Position numbers and translations under genes: made by a program. Below the pieces are notes generated by a model. That model was not told where the DNA came from. It saw only the letters and a list, made by a program, of their open reading frames with translations, and did not search any database. 64,000 nt of DNA from Smallanthus sonchifolius (taxonomy: Eukaryota > Streptophyta > Magnoliopsida > Asterales > Asteraceae). The stretch covers positions 9,245,501 through 9,309,500 of the forward strand of contig CM042034.1 of the NCBI GenBank assembly GCA_023525975.1. The letters run 5' to 3'. Positions 45,054-56,792 of the stretch are shown piece by piece (position 1 is the first letter of the stretch; each line of letters starts with the position of its first letter).

Positions 45054-45960
45054 TATATATATATATGTATATATATATATATAGACACATGTGGATATTG
45101 AAACCAATACAAATCTTAGTGATCTGAGGCGTGATTGACCTCCTACTGATGTGATGAGACTTTTTTTTTCACTTTTTAGTAAAACCATTACAAATAGCCT
45201 AATATTAATTTTTATCACAAGAAACATATTATAAATCATTTAGTAGAATATGTGTTCCAACAATACACAAATTTTAAGAAAATCATTTAAAAAGTCACTC
45301 CAACCTATTCCCATCCCGGTACCTAATCCGCATATATGAGGATGAGATGTAGGAGACTTTTAGAAAATAAGAGGTAGAAAATAGTATATATTTTTTTGGT
45401 TAAATTATAAGTATTGTAGGAAGAATGGACTGTGAATGATGTAACATCCCTTAAATATGTGATGTGTTTACATTTGATGAATGTGTGTACCTAATATTTG
45501 CAAGTCGTGACATATATAGTCATATCGCCGAAGTAGATGCAATGGGTTTGTAAATTATAGGATGGAGTAGAGATTTAAAGATGAATGTATATGAGTATAT
45601 AAATTGTGGTTCATATGTAAAAACATAAACAAAATACAAGTGTAGGTTAAAGTAATATAAATGTCAAGATATAAAAGTAATGAATAAGAGAATGTAAATT
45701 ATGGTTTATATGTAAAAACAATAAATAAATAAAAGTGTAGGTAAAAATAATATACATGTAAAAAAATAGAAGATATTAGATTAATATACATTTAAAAGAA
45801 ATAGAAGATATACATGCTCAAGCCAAGCCAATGACTTGTTTTTCCTAGTACTTGGTTGTTCACGTTATCAAGTCATGATAACATGAAAACTCATAGGACC
45901 CCGTCAATACTTTACTAACCAACAGGATCTTGTAAATCATAGCTTGGGCTCATTCTAAAA
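45054..45960. other. AT-rich spacer
   Basis: Starts with a TA microsatellite (45053-45081). The rest has no recognisable gene or complete element. Confidence 0.5.
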
Positions 45961-46404
45961 TAGGGCTGACAATTTTAGACATGTATACGAATACACAACA
46001 CGAACCTACACGATCTTAACAGGTATCGTGTATGGTCTTATCGTGTTTCATGTCCTAAACAGGTAGACACGAATCTACCTGTTAATTTTCGTGTCTAAAC
46101 AGGTAAAATACCTGTTTACCTGTTAAATACCTGTTAGTACCGGTTAAGAATTTTTTTAAATAAAAAATATTAAAATATGATATTATATGTAGGTTCTTAC
46201 GTGTTTCACTAAACAGGTTCTTAAACATGTTTACCTGTTAAGTACCTGTCAAAACAGGTTCTTAAACATGTGTTTCTAAATAGGTCTTATCATGTGTTAT
46301 CGTGTTAAGCAGGTATAAACAGGTTCGTGTTCGTGTTTGAGAAAAAGTACACGATAAGTTATCGTGTCGTGTTCGTGTATACATATTTCGTGTCCGTACC
46401 CTAC
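45961..46404. mobile_element. hAT-like MITE rich in ACAGGTA and CGTGT motifs
   Basis: A direct repeat TCTAAAA flanks it (45954-45960 and 46405-46411). The ends TAGGGCTGACAATTTTAGAC and, inverted, TAGGGTACGGACACGAAAT are loosely inverted. The interior carries many ACAGGT/ACCTGT and CGTGTT/AACACG motifs on both strands, a pattern of dispersed transposase-binding sites. No transposase. Confidence 0.68.
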
Positions 46405-46411
46405 TCTAAAA

Positions 46412-47130
46412 TAAATGTACATCAACATTTACTCACACCAGCGCAAGGGGCTCTAGCCACTAGTCATATGCATGTCTCAAAAATTAAGTCATACACATGT
46501 AAAGATACTATAGGCACAACCCTAAGTACCATAACTACCCTAACGACTCTGTCTAATGAGAGAGTGTCACCTCATTTTTACTCAAATCCAACCTTAAATA
46601 CCCTATATGATAGGGACAACACCCTAAGTACCCTAAACCAACTCAATGGCTCCAAGATTGTATCGACACCATTACCGAACACAAACACGGGTACATGTAG
46701 CTGAGCCACCTACCAGCCATGGGTACCCGCAACCCTTGCTGCGGTGTACCCTTGGCTACCCGAGCTATGTACCCGATAGACATGAAGAAATATTATAGAA
46801 CTATGAGTGGCTAGTTAACCAAATGTGCAACAAATCCGGTTCAACTTTGAACTATTTGATTCTAGAAACGGAAACTTAAAGAATATCAAAATCTGGAAAC
46901 CACCTTTACATAAATAAACACAACACACGATGCGTGATGCATGAAACGTGTTATCGACATTTCATTGATTTCAATACTTAAACTGGATTCAAAAGACGGT
47001 TGATGACAAAACAATGTGCCCTAGATGAAACAACTAGGTGTGAAATAGTTTACCAATTGAAGAAAACATTACACAACATGATTCTATCACAGATGTAAAC
47101 AAGACCAAAATTGAAAACCGTCTTCTAGGT
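46412..47130. other. Spacer 3' of UTP4 copy 1
   Basis: Holds the presumed 3' UTR of the minus-strand gene that ends at 47131. The ORF at 46327-46704 begins inside the MITE and has low-complexity content, so it is not called. Confidence 0.5.
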
Positions 47131-50100
47131 TTATGTTCCATATATATGTCTGTGGACCGGCTGGGCATCGAAAGCCTTGACCACTTGCATCCATGGTTTT
47201 TCTATAACTAATACAGAACCTTTTGAAAGATGCCCCACGAATAAAACAGGATCTCGAAATTCACAAAATTCAAAATTCTTCCTACTAACTTTTTTAGTTT
47301 CTATCGACTTACGTTTTAATTTCTTTAACGTTGACAAAGCATTCATCTCCACATTTTCATGATCGTCGTCTCCATCAACCGGCATCCCAAAGTCAATGAA
47401 GCACATTGCCCTGAGGAAACAAATAATCAGAGCATTAACCAATCACTCTTAAATATATATTTTCAGATTTATTAATTTAATAAAAAAAATCATATAATAA
47501 TTTTAGATCGGTAACTTGTTATAAAGAGAGGTTAATCGTTATTTTATATAAACTCGACTTATTATATTATATTCTTTTTAATATTCTACTTTTAATACGT
47601 TCAGAATGTCAACTTGTAGATAACTGAAGATAATAACTTTTGTGAATATATATTTTAAAAAGAAAATTGCCTAAATAAAAAAGGGGTAACTTTACACAAT
47701 AGTAACTAGGTTTTCTAAGTGTCCCACTAAATTCGCTCAAAGCTTTTTTAGTCCCTCTAAAGTCCATCAACTTTTATTAGGTTCTCTAATCGTGTATAAA
47801 TTTTTTTTATAAATGTTCTTTCTTTTAAATTAAGTTAGGCAAATTGAACATATATGAATCTTAGTTAGTATTTAGTGATTATTTTTTTTCCAGCTTGACT
47901 TAAATTGAACAAATTATAAAACTTGATTATTTAGCGAATTTGAGACAACATAAATAGTGATTTTTGAGACATTGGATTTTTAACCATAGCAGAAAGAGCT
48001 ACGGTTAGCAAAATCCTTGAAATTGAACATACAAAATATTATTTACAGAAAGTGAAAATGTAAATAATTTACAAAGAACAGCATACCTGGCACTGTAAAC
48101 AATAACAATTGAGGAACTTGCAGAAGGTGGAAATGTAAGCCCGATAACCTCTCCAGGAAAATCCTGATATCTTCGTGGCAAAACAAATGTATTGCGTGTA
48201 GACCACTCTCCTAGTTTCTTGGCTTCCACGTCAAAAACATACACTTGATTTGATGACGTGGATATTATCAGCACATTGCTATGTTTGGGAGTAAAACCTC
48301 CAGCTGTAACAGATGCACCATCTAATCTTGATATAAACCAGTGCTGCCTTTGTGTCTCTAGATTAAATATATAGATATCTCCTAAGCAATTAACAGCAGC
48401 TAGCCACTGCCCATCTGAACTAGTAAACATTTTTGTTATTGGAGGCTGAGTAGGTGGTAACTCCTCATCACACTCCTTGCGACAAGGAGTGAACCGATGT
48501 GCTAATTCCATGCTCCCAACATCTACAACCTAAATATTGATGAATTATATAAACAAATTAAATAAATACAAATACATAAATACATATTCCATGCTCCCAA
48601 CATATAATCTATACTTGTAGTGTGGGTGTGTGTAAATATACTTGTAGTGTGTGTTTACTTACGTATATCATTCTGTCATGTCCGGATATCAATAACCGAG
48701 AAGAATCAGAACTAAAAAGCATGGAATGTGCGAAAGGTAAAGATAAAGGGAGTTTTCTTTTACTTATAGACCACCCACTTTTTCCAGTCTCATTCTTTTT
48801 CAACTCAAAAAGACAAGGATTCACATGACTGGAATAAGCAAAAAACTTTCCAGAAGGTGAAATGGAGCTGCAGATAATCTTCCTCGAACCCTTGTTCTTA
48901 ACTCGAGCCACCATATCAGTTGTTGAAACACCACCATCTCGGTCCACGTGAACAGTTAAAAGATCTAACCACTGTGGAGCCTGAACCAGAAGAAGATAAG
49001 TCAACCTGTCAGCAGTCCTGCACACCAATTGGATTGGTGGTCTTTGTGGTGCAGGGCAAATATCATGTGGGGCAAAGTTGGTGAATTCATTAGCGGAATA
49101 TGCAAAAAGCTTAGTGTCATCACCAGCTGATATAAGCATGGGAATGCCCACATGTGCCCATTTATTATAGCTAAAGTCAGGCTTTTCTTTACTACGCGCC
49201 CTTTTTACTTTTTCTTCAGGCAATAAATCTGTTAGCCAATAACTATAAACATAAGAATAACAATATGTGTATCAAACATACTCCAAACAATTGCACAAAA
49301 TTCATACCTTCACGACTTATGGGCACAGCAACAGTCAAGGCTCTCACATCATGTGTATGAGCTCTCACATAACCAATGTAGACCCATTTTTTCATCATTT
49401 CCGAACTAGACTTATCCCCAGAGAGCTTATATAATATGACCTGTAAACAAATTAGTATTATCATCAGCATCATCATTGTTACTACTACAACTTCTACTGA
49501 AATTATTAATATTAGACAATTTGGATTTTAATAATCCATACTATGATATTGGCTGATAAAAGCCCATACAATTTAACCAACGGCACTCCTAACTTTCACT
49601 TCCATTGCAAAGGACAAACCCACTCGCATGATCATCATAGATTTACACTTAATTTTCACTCACAATGATGACTATAACCGAAATGGGGAAACCAACAAGC
49701 GAAATCCAGTTTAAAACGAAAATAAATCCATGATAATTATGCTAGTGGGATTGCCCTTGACAACAAAAATGAAATTTAGGAGTGTAAATAGTCAAACTGT
49801 CAGTATGAATTATTATCAACCAATGGGTCACAGTTTAGATCATTAAAATACAACTAACTTTATTATTATTTGGTATTATTATGACTTTCATATAATAAAA
49901 AAACTTTACATAGTTGCTAATAAATGAAACTAAGTACCTGACCATCTGATCCAGCAGAAAACACCCTTGTATGGCTAGGACTGGCGGCTAAAGCATTGAC
50001 ATCACCTTTATGACAAGAATGTGCTTGCAACAGAGTTCCATGTAAACTGTCCCAAAATTGAACACTACCACTACTATCTGCACTCACAAGGGTCCCACAC

Positions 50101-52415
50101 CTGAAAGGAAAATATATAATATATGAAGCTAAGTGACTCTTAATTACTGCAGGTTGCATATATTATATATACACCCCCCACACAAATGATTACCTCAGTG
50201 CTAGTATAGACCAAACACAAAGATCAGACTTGCTACCTAAACCTCCAAGACCAACAGTTATTCTGTATACTTCATGAAATAGTTTAGCATCCCAGCATCT
50301 TATGAACCTGAAATTGTCATTATGGTTTCACTTAAAAAATGGCAATGGGTTTTGTGAGAAAAATCATAAAAACGTTTTTTAGTACATACCCGTCACTACT
50401 CCCTGAGTATATCATTTTTGCATCTGGGCTCCAAGTGACACTTAACACACGACCTGCATAGAAATGATGAAACGCGTGAATAATAAATAATAAAAATACA
50501 TAGAATTACAAAATCCATGATCTGAATATGAGGCAGATATCTCACCACCGACCCTAGGCAATGATTTATGGTAAGTGAATCCATCTGAAATTGAGATGTT
50601 GTATATTCTCACGCATCCATCATCACAGGCAATTGCTATACTTGCATTTTCAGTAATTGGTTCCTCATATAACTCGCGTGAATCAGCTTCAACCTCACTT
50701 TCACTGGTGACATCACCATCACCTATAGTTTTATCCGCAGCATGTCCATTTTCTATTGAAGCCAGATCTGGTTTGAGATTGAACTGCTTCCTGCTTGAAG
50801 GATGAGCAGCCATCTGCCAGATGGACACACCAATAGGATCTACAACAACCTGCAGATGAAGGAAGAACAAGTTCTAAATAAATCCGTTTGTTCATGATCA
50901 TTCCAGAAAAAAAATGGAGAAATAAGAAGTAAACGATGAAGAATATCAAATGAGGAAAAACTCTTAATCATTTTGCATGTTTGTTATAGAATCTTGATAA
51001 AAAAAGTATGAAACATGTTTCAGAATATTAATAAATAATGGGAGAGCAGGTAACATTCATGATATTCATGAAAACATGAAGTTAAGTATTTAAGACAAAT
51101 TACAGAGAGCTGATCAGCTGAACCTATAGCAGTCTTGAATACAACATTACAACTGATAAGATATTTGATAAGTTACATAGAGCTACATGATTATCTAAGC
51201 TGGATTTGAGGTCTGGTTATCACTAGAGTTTGGCTGATAAGAAAATGTCTCTCAAACTGCTTTCAAAACACATTTACGAAACCAAGAGCTAAAAGTAATG
51301 CCCATCTCCCAGTTAAATTCCATTCTTTTATAAACAAATTACTAGGGCAGTTCAAAACAACTTCCTGACCAAACTAACGCATGAACCAAAACCAAAAAAA
51401 GAGGTTAACCATGCAATGTGAATCGTTTTTAGTTTGGAATTATGGCTACCAGTTTAGGCAAGGTACATAAGAAAAGCAGATACCAAACCAAGACACTTAG
51501 TTCTATATAACTTAACTTGTTTTGTACTAAAAATGTCATATTTTTTTCTGCGAAATCAAAATTCCTGATAACCTAAACTAGAAATTCCCAACCTATCTTT
51601 ACAAATTTCATGCACCAAACCACCAATGCTCCAACTAAAACTTATCTACCCTTTTTGGGCCATTTCAAGAAAAATATCAACTACTTTAGAATGAAACATT
51701 TAAAATCTTTTTTTTTTTGTGGGAAGGAAGGGTTCATTCTGTTGAGGCTTGAAAAAAGAACTTATGACAGTTGTGGTTCTTTTTTTTTATGATCAGAAAA
51801 AATGTCCTACAATTGTGAATGATCTGTTTTCTGTTTGATCAGAAAAAAAAATCATAAACAAATTCCTACGACTCCTTAACAAGATCCAATTATGCATAAA
51901 CTTGCAGACTCTCACTCTTTAAACAGCTCCTTTTATTAACATTGACTTAATATCCATAGCAAATAAAGTAGTTAATTTTTCACTTCCTTCAAATTACACA
52001 AATGCAGAAATAATCCATCAAAATATGAACAAACCTTCTGTGTCAAGTGAAACAAGTCCCACTCCAACACCGATCCATCAATGCTGGATGAAAACAATCT
52101 ACCCGCCGGTGAGCCGCCGGAATCGGGACTACACCATACCAAAGACGAAACTCTCAAATTAGGGTCACCTTGTATCGTCTGCAATAAAATCCAAATCTCT
52201 TAGGCAAATACTGATACCGATAACAATAACAAGATAGGTGAACGTACCAATTGGCAGTGCCAACCGACGGCGCCGGGAGAAACGAGCCATATCTCGAGTG
52301 AGCCGTCTTCTCTAGCAGCGGCGACTTGAGATTCGTCGACGCTGGTAGCTAAGGCGACTATCGGGGAGGGATTCCATTCAACTGAGGTACTGGTACATTT
52401 GTGGAGCTCGAACAT
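47131..52415 (-). CDS. PCN: UTP4/Cirhin-type WD40 protein (POPCORN), copy 1
   Basis: Ten exons on the minus strand: 52415-52248, 52178-52035, 50849-50546, 50453-50390, 50307-50194, 50100-49938, 49440-49308, 49228-48663, 48529-48087, 47410-47131. They join in frame to 792 residues, close to the 815 of Arabidopsis POPCORN. WD40 repeats are visible from the start (AAAREDGSLEIWLVSPG; SSSIDGSVLEWDL; ACDDGCVRIYNI; YSGSSDGFIRCWD; SADSSGSVQFWD; SAGSDGQVILYKL). A second propeller follows (SAGDDTKLFAY; AVNCLGDIYIFNL), ending QPVHRHIYGT. UTP4 is part of the t-UTP/UtpA subcomplex of the nucleolar small-subunit processome that starts 18S rRNA maturation; POPCORN loss in Arabidopsis disturbs embryos and auxin responses. 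A telo-box sits just upstream. Tandem partner at 58534-62839. Confidence 0.93.
49511..49860. mobile_element. MITE in UTP4 copy 1 intron 6, same family as in WLIM1
   Basis: CAATTTGGATTTTAATAATCC at the left and the inverted right end (TTGTATTTTAATGATC) match the ends of 35482-35795, as do inner blocks (ATCATCATAGATTTACA; ATGATAATTATGCTA). It is more diverged and no clear target duplication remains. It is absent from the matching intron of copy 2, so it inserted after the gene duplication. Confidence 0.75.
50850..52034 (-). other. Large intron 2 of UTP4 copy 1
   Basis: 1,185 bp between exons 3 and 2; the matching intron in copy 2 is only 143 bp. No complete transposon is recognised inside, and ORFs here (for example 51610-51792) have no support. 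Confidence 0.6.
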
Positions 52416-52432
52416 GTTGGCCGACTTTGCTT

Positions 52433-52441
52433 AAACCCTAA
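52433..52441 (+). promoter_or_regulatory. Telo-box upstream of UTP4 copy 1
   Basis: AAACCCTAA lies 18 bp before the start codon. This motif is common near the start of plant ribosome-biogenesis and translation genes, which fits the product. Copy 2 has AACCCTAA at 62858-62865. Confidence 0.6.
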
Positions 52442-54133
52442 TCGTTGGAATGAGTGCAGGGGTTAGAGATCAGTCGGCGAAGTTGGAGATGAAAGAGACT
52501 TACAGACTTACGATGTTGAATTGGGTGGGCCTTGATGGAGTTGGGTCGGCCTTTGGGTTGTTTGCTAAGCCCAATAAGAGTTGACTAAGCCCTGACTTTT
52601 TTTTAACTTAGTAATGTTTTGAAATAATTATAAAGTTCTTTTTAAATAAAAAAAAATATTTTTAGAACGTCAGTACATGGTATTGCTGATGTTAGCGAAT
52701 CAGAAACGCAGGAGGGCCTCGGATCGAACCTGGGTGACACGGATGGGGATGTGGAGCCGATAAGTATACCTTTATAGAGAAAAGTATGTGGCGATCCCTA
52801 CCATCTTAGTGAGATGTTGTAAAGGTGAGCTCTAGTGGCATAGTGAGATGTTGTAACGGTGATCTTATCGGTTTTCGGAGAAGTTGATATAGCGGAAAAT
52901 TATTTATCAAGGATCATCTGGTGGATGTATGAGGAAGTTGTTTACCTTAATCATAATCACTATGCATCGTTATGTTTGTGCGGTGATACATTTATATTTC
53001 CTATCTCTTGTTTAATTTATCAGTCTTATCTAAACTTGTTTTTTTAAGAAATTGATCATTATTTTAAATATTATGAAAGAATTTTAAAAGTGATCACTAA
53101 ATTCTAAAATAACCTTTTCATCTGCCCCTCTCTAGGTTCTTACATTTAGTATCTCTCATTTTTATTTAAAAAATAATATTATGTTGTTTAAAAAAATACT
53201 TGAATTTGATCCATGCTCAAATTACTATACCACATTGCTAAAAGAAGAAGAAAGAAAGAAAGAAAAAAAGGAGGAGGAAAGATTTTGCTTTTGGAAACAA
53301 ATATTCAAACTTTAGATGAATGGTAATGATCTTGATTTATTCAAACGGTGATTGTGTACCAAACACCTTGTTGAAAACGATAAAGTTTTTAAACTCATCT
53401 CAAACAAAGTAGGAGTAAGTATGACAAAAGAATGGTATCAATTTTTTTTGAAACAAAACTTATTCTTTACAATTCTTTGCAAAGAAAAAAAAAACTAAAA
53501 AGTGTTCATGTAACATGTAACATCCTGAAAACTCTTATAACAACTCATAAAGGAAATACAAAACTCAAAGACAACAATATTAAACTGCTTAAGGGTGCTA
53601 AATGGGTCATGTTGGTGGGTCTAACCTAACACAAACTCGGAAGTCGTAATTAGACATATAAACCCGAACACGACCCAGATATTGGCAGGTTGACACGAAC
53701 ACGACTCGTTTAACCTAATAATTTGTTCCGAGTATTAATACTTTAAATTACAAGTTTACAACAAAATATATAAATTTATATAAAACATTTGCATTTTAAT
53801 TTTAAAATCTTGTGTCAATTTCTCTTTTAAGTTTAAAATTTACGTATAAATACCCAACCAATTTAAATTATGATATAAACACACACTTGAAAAAAAAAAT
53901 TAAACCAACAAGGTGGGTCTTATCTTTTCTCACATACTCGGATAAATTACCTTCGATAATTGTTGTTGATTAACATAAGATCGACGTTAGTGGAGTAGAC
54001 GAAACCCAAACTACTTTAAATTTTTCCCTTGACACCTTGTTATACGTCCTTCAGAACCCTGTTATCTTATTATACATTAGTCATGTCACAAAAGCTCATT
54101 CTTGTTCTGTAACCTTACACCCAACTTTGTTTT
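52442..54133. other. Spacer upstream of UTP4 copy 1
   Basis: Presumed promoter, then unassigned AT-rich DNA. A polypurine run (AAGAAGAAAGAAAGAAAG type) is at 53240-53282. Near 53600-53720 there are ACACGAAC/CGGGTT-type motifs suggesting a hAT-MITE relic. No gene. Confidence 0.5.
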
Positions 54134-54720
54134 GTGCAGGACCCGAGCATCAGGAAGATGATTGGCGAAGGGTATGAGTCACAGGGACATTACTACCTAG
54201 GTGGACCCTCCCCCCCCCCCCACCCGCCGTTTATACAACTTCACTCACCATCCTATCTTCACCACCATTATAGTCATTCGTCTTTTGCAAAGTTCAAAAG
54301 TTAAAGAAATTAGCACCAATTTTGTCTTATTTGTCTTCGTTTTATTGTGTGCCTAATCAACTAGGAAAACATGCTCGTGATGTTTGTCCTCCAATAGTTA
54401 ATAAACGTGTAAATTCTCCATTTTTTTCTCTCTTATACACACTGATGTGTCGGATCCTATTCGAGTCACTTCTACTTTAGATTTCATCATTTTATCACAT
54501 TTATTGAGAATTATTCTCGTTGTACTTGGATCATTTTAATGAACACAACGTTTTGAATTATTCAATACTTTAAAAAACTTTTGTGTTGAAATAAAAACCC
54601 AATTTGTCAATGCCTATTCGTAATTTACGAATTGATAATACCCTTGAGTATTTTTCTAATTCTTTTGTTGACTTCATGGCAAAGGATGTTACATTAATAT
54701 TCATGTCTTACAATATCTGA
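54134..54720 (+). pseudogene. Copia pre-integrase/integrase remnant
   Basis: Reads with stops and gaps as the GAG-pre-integrase and integrase region of a Copia polyprotein: IRKMIGEGYESQGHYYL at 54134-54200, LGKHARDVCPPIVNKRVNSP at about 54360-54420, and HTDVSDPIRVTSTLDF near 54440-54490. A C-rich tract at about 54210 and several stops interrupt it. No LTRs were identified around it. Confidence 0.75.
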
Positions 54721-55331
54721 ATTTGCTAATGCAATAGATGTGGTTCGAAAACTCTAAATGTACATCCTCTTGAATATATGTATAGACGGGTGGTTGTGGT
54801 CTAGAACACAACAATCAATAAACACGGATTTGCTTATTGATGATAAACGGGAAACGCTCGTTAGAGGGCCCGGGGGGTTGCCCCCGAGGGCACTCCGACG
54901 CTAAAGTCAGTATCCTCATCAAGATGGTTAAACATGTACAAATATATGGGTATATCAGAGAGAAGGGGAAGAGGATTGAGGGGAAGTACCTGTCATATGA
55001 AGGAGGTCATATGCCTCTTTATAGATGAGGGTGTTGGGCTTTTCCCATAATGGGCTCTTCTAGAATGGGTCTGCCCAGCTTGGGCTTGTTTCTGCTATTT
55101 AAGCTTCACCATTGGTTTATTAACCGGGGATAGTCTTTACAAATCCTTAATAAGGGGGTAGCTCCTACAGTAAGTCTTCTATTTATAGAGTATGAAGGTC
55201 TTCAATAGTCGCCTCTAATGAAAAACATTATAACTTAGTCAACTCATTTAACTAAGTCTAACATATGTAGCCGCACTTCACCATGCGTACCTAAGAGATG
55301 TTTGTTGCGTATCATAAAGATACTTGTGCGT
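54721..55331. other. Unassigned, possibly LTR-derived spacer
   Basis: GC-richer than its surroundings (GAGGGCCCGGGGGGTTGCCC at about 54860; several GGGCTT motifs near 55030-55090). This could be part of an LTR, but no partner repeat is in the window. The ORF at 54837-55028 is not supported. Confidence 0.35.
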
Positions 55332-55348
55332 AGCTAGCACATTTCTCA

Positions 55349-55791
55349 CCGTTGGCCATTTTGTGCAATGGTAGCCCCAAGCTTCATATAGTGGAGGTCT
55401 TGGGTTCGAATCCTGGCAACAGCAAAAAAAGGGTCTGTGGCCAGGTCAGGGGGTTTACCCAGCTGGGGGGTTCCTCCTGTGGTGGGCTGCCCTAGATGTT
55501 CTAGGTGTTGCCCCGGGGAAACCCAACTATCCTAGAATATCTAGCGTTGCCACCGTTGGCCATTTGGTACAATGGTAGCCCCAAGACTTCCCATAGTGAA
55601 GGTCTTGGGTTCGAATCCTGGCAAAATAAAAAAGGGGTATGTGGCCAGGTCAGTGGGTTTACCCAGTTGGGGGGTTCCTCCTGTGGAGGGCTGCCCTAGA
55701 TGTTCTAAGTGTTGCCCTGGGGAAACTCAATTATCCTAGAATATCTAGTGTTGCCGTTCAAAAAAAAATCTAGCGTTGCCGTTAAAAAAAA
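55349..55791 (+). mobile_element. tRNA-derived SINE, tandem dimer plus a 3' fragment
   Basis: Unit 1 is 55349-55552, unit 2 is 55553-55768, and a 23-bp 3' tail copy follows (55769-55791). Each unit starts CCGTTGGCCATTT, has an A-box-like CAATGGTAGCCCCAAG, an exact B-box GGTTCGAATCC, a shared body (GTGGCCAGGTCAG...GGTTTACCCAG) and an end TCTAGYGTTGCCGTT followed by A. The whole assembly is bracketed by one perfect 17-bp direct repeat, AGCTAGCACATTTCTCA (55332-55348 and 55792-55808), the mark of LINE-assisted insertion. Transcription would be by RNA polymerase III. No protein. Confidence 0.88.
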
Positions 55792-55973
55792 AGCTAGCAC
55801 ATTTCTCATACGCACCTTCACTTGGTCACCCAGACCAACAAAGTTGTTTGTGCGCACCCTGAGGACTTAGTAAAGTTCTGTTGTCCATAGCAAATCTTCT
55901 TCATGTGTATCAACTGTAACTTTGACTTTTATAGTGATTTTGACTTTGACCATGCGTATGAACTTCTTCAAGC

Positions 55974-56447
55974 GATGTTTTAATAACTTGTTCAAACCGG
56001 TCGATAATGCCGGTTGAACCGGATCTCGGTCACTAGCTTGGTAAATTGGAAAAATGGTTTGTAACTTGAACTGACGGTGTTACCGATAATACGGGGTTAC
56101 ACTGTTGTACCGGTTTTAGGACAAAGTAAAATTTTAGCTTCAAACAAAAAAAATTAAGTTTTAGCGACCGGATAGTGATGAGAATGGCGATGATAGTGAA
56201 TTTCATTTTTTAAGCGATCGTGAACTTCATGCATTTAACAAAACTTTGTTGGAAATTGAGTGCTTTTTTATTGTTTTTTTATTATGAATTAACTTTTGAA
56301 TTATTTTTTATTACGGAATCATATACTTTTGGATAATTTTTTGAGTTGAAGTTGTATTTTTATGCATTACAGGGTTAACTAGTCAACCTGATTGAACCCT
56401 GCGATACAATAGTACAACTAGTTAAAAACCCGGTTAGTAAAACATTG
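55974..56447. mobile_element. hAT-like MITE, ACCGGTT-rich family, copy 2
   Basis: Starts GATGTTTTAATAAC and ends, inverted, AATGTTTTACTAACCGGG. It is the reverse-oriented relative of 32291-32800, with the same conserved blocks and a core (GGCGATGATAGTGAATTTCA) that matches the other copy's inverted core. Non-coding. Confidence 0.68.
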
Positions 56448-56792
56448 TCTTAAGGTATCAACAATCTCTCGATGTTTGCACAAGCCATTCCCGCATGCAC
56501 TCCCACCCACCTTATAACTTAATTTTAAAACTTCATTTGTAATATGTCGATTTTTTATTTCAAAATCCAGTTTTAACGAAATTTAAACCAAAATTATTCG
56601 AATTCAGTTTGATTCATGAGTTCCAATTTAATTTATAGTTGGTCAAAAACGATAAAGGATAAAATAGCAAATGCAATGAGGCCAATTCGATTTACAGAGT
56701 TCATAGGAATCAGAATTAACTTCATAAAAATGTGTTTGGTTTAAAAACTGAAACGGTTTAAAACAGAACAGTTTCCCCAATATTCTTTTTAG

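Noticed and set aside
46327..46704. 125-codon ORF
   Set aside because: It begins inside a MITE and reads simple Thr/Ser-rich sequence with no domain.
54837..55028. Short ORF in GC-rich spacer
   Set aside because: No domain and no splice or start context; more likely LTR-derived DNA.
55349..55402. A tRNA gene, from the A-box-like and exact B-box sequences
   Set aside because: No cloverleaf with a proper anticodon stem can be drawn, the unit continues for 200 bp to an A-run, is repeated, and has SINE-type target duplications.
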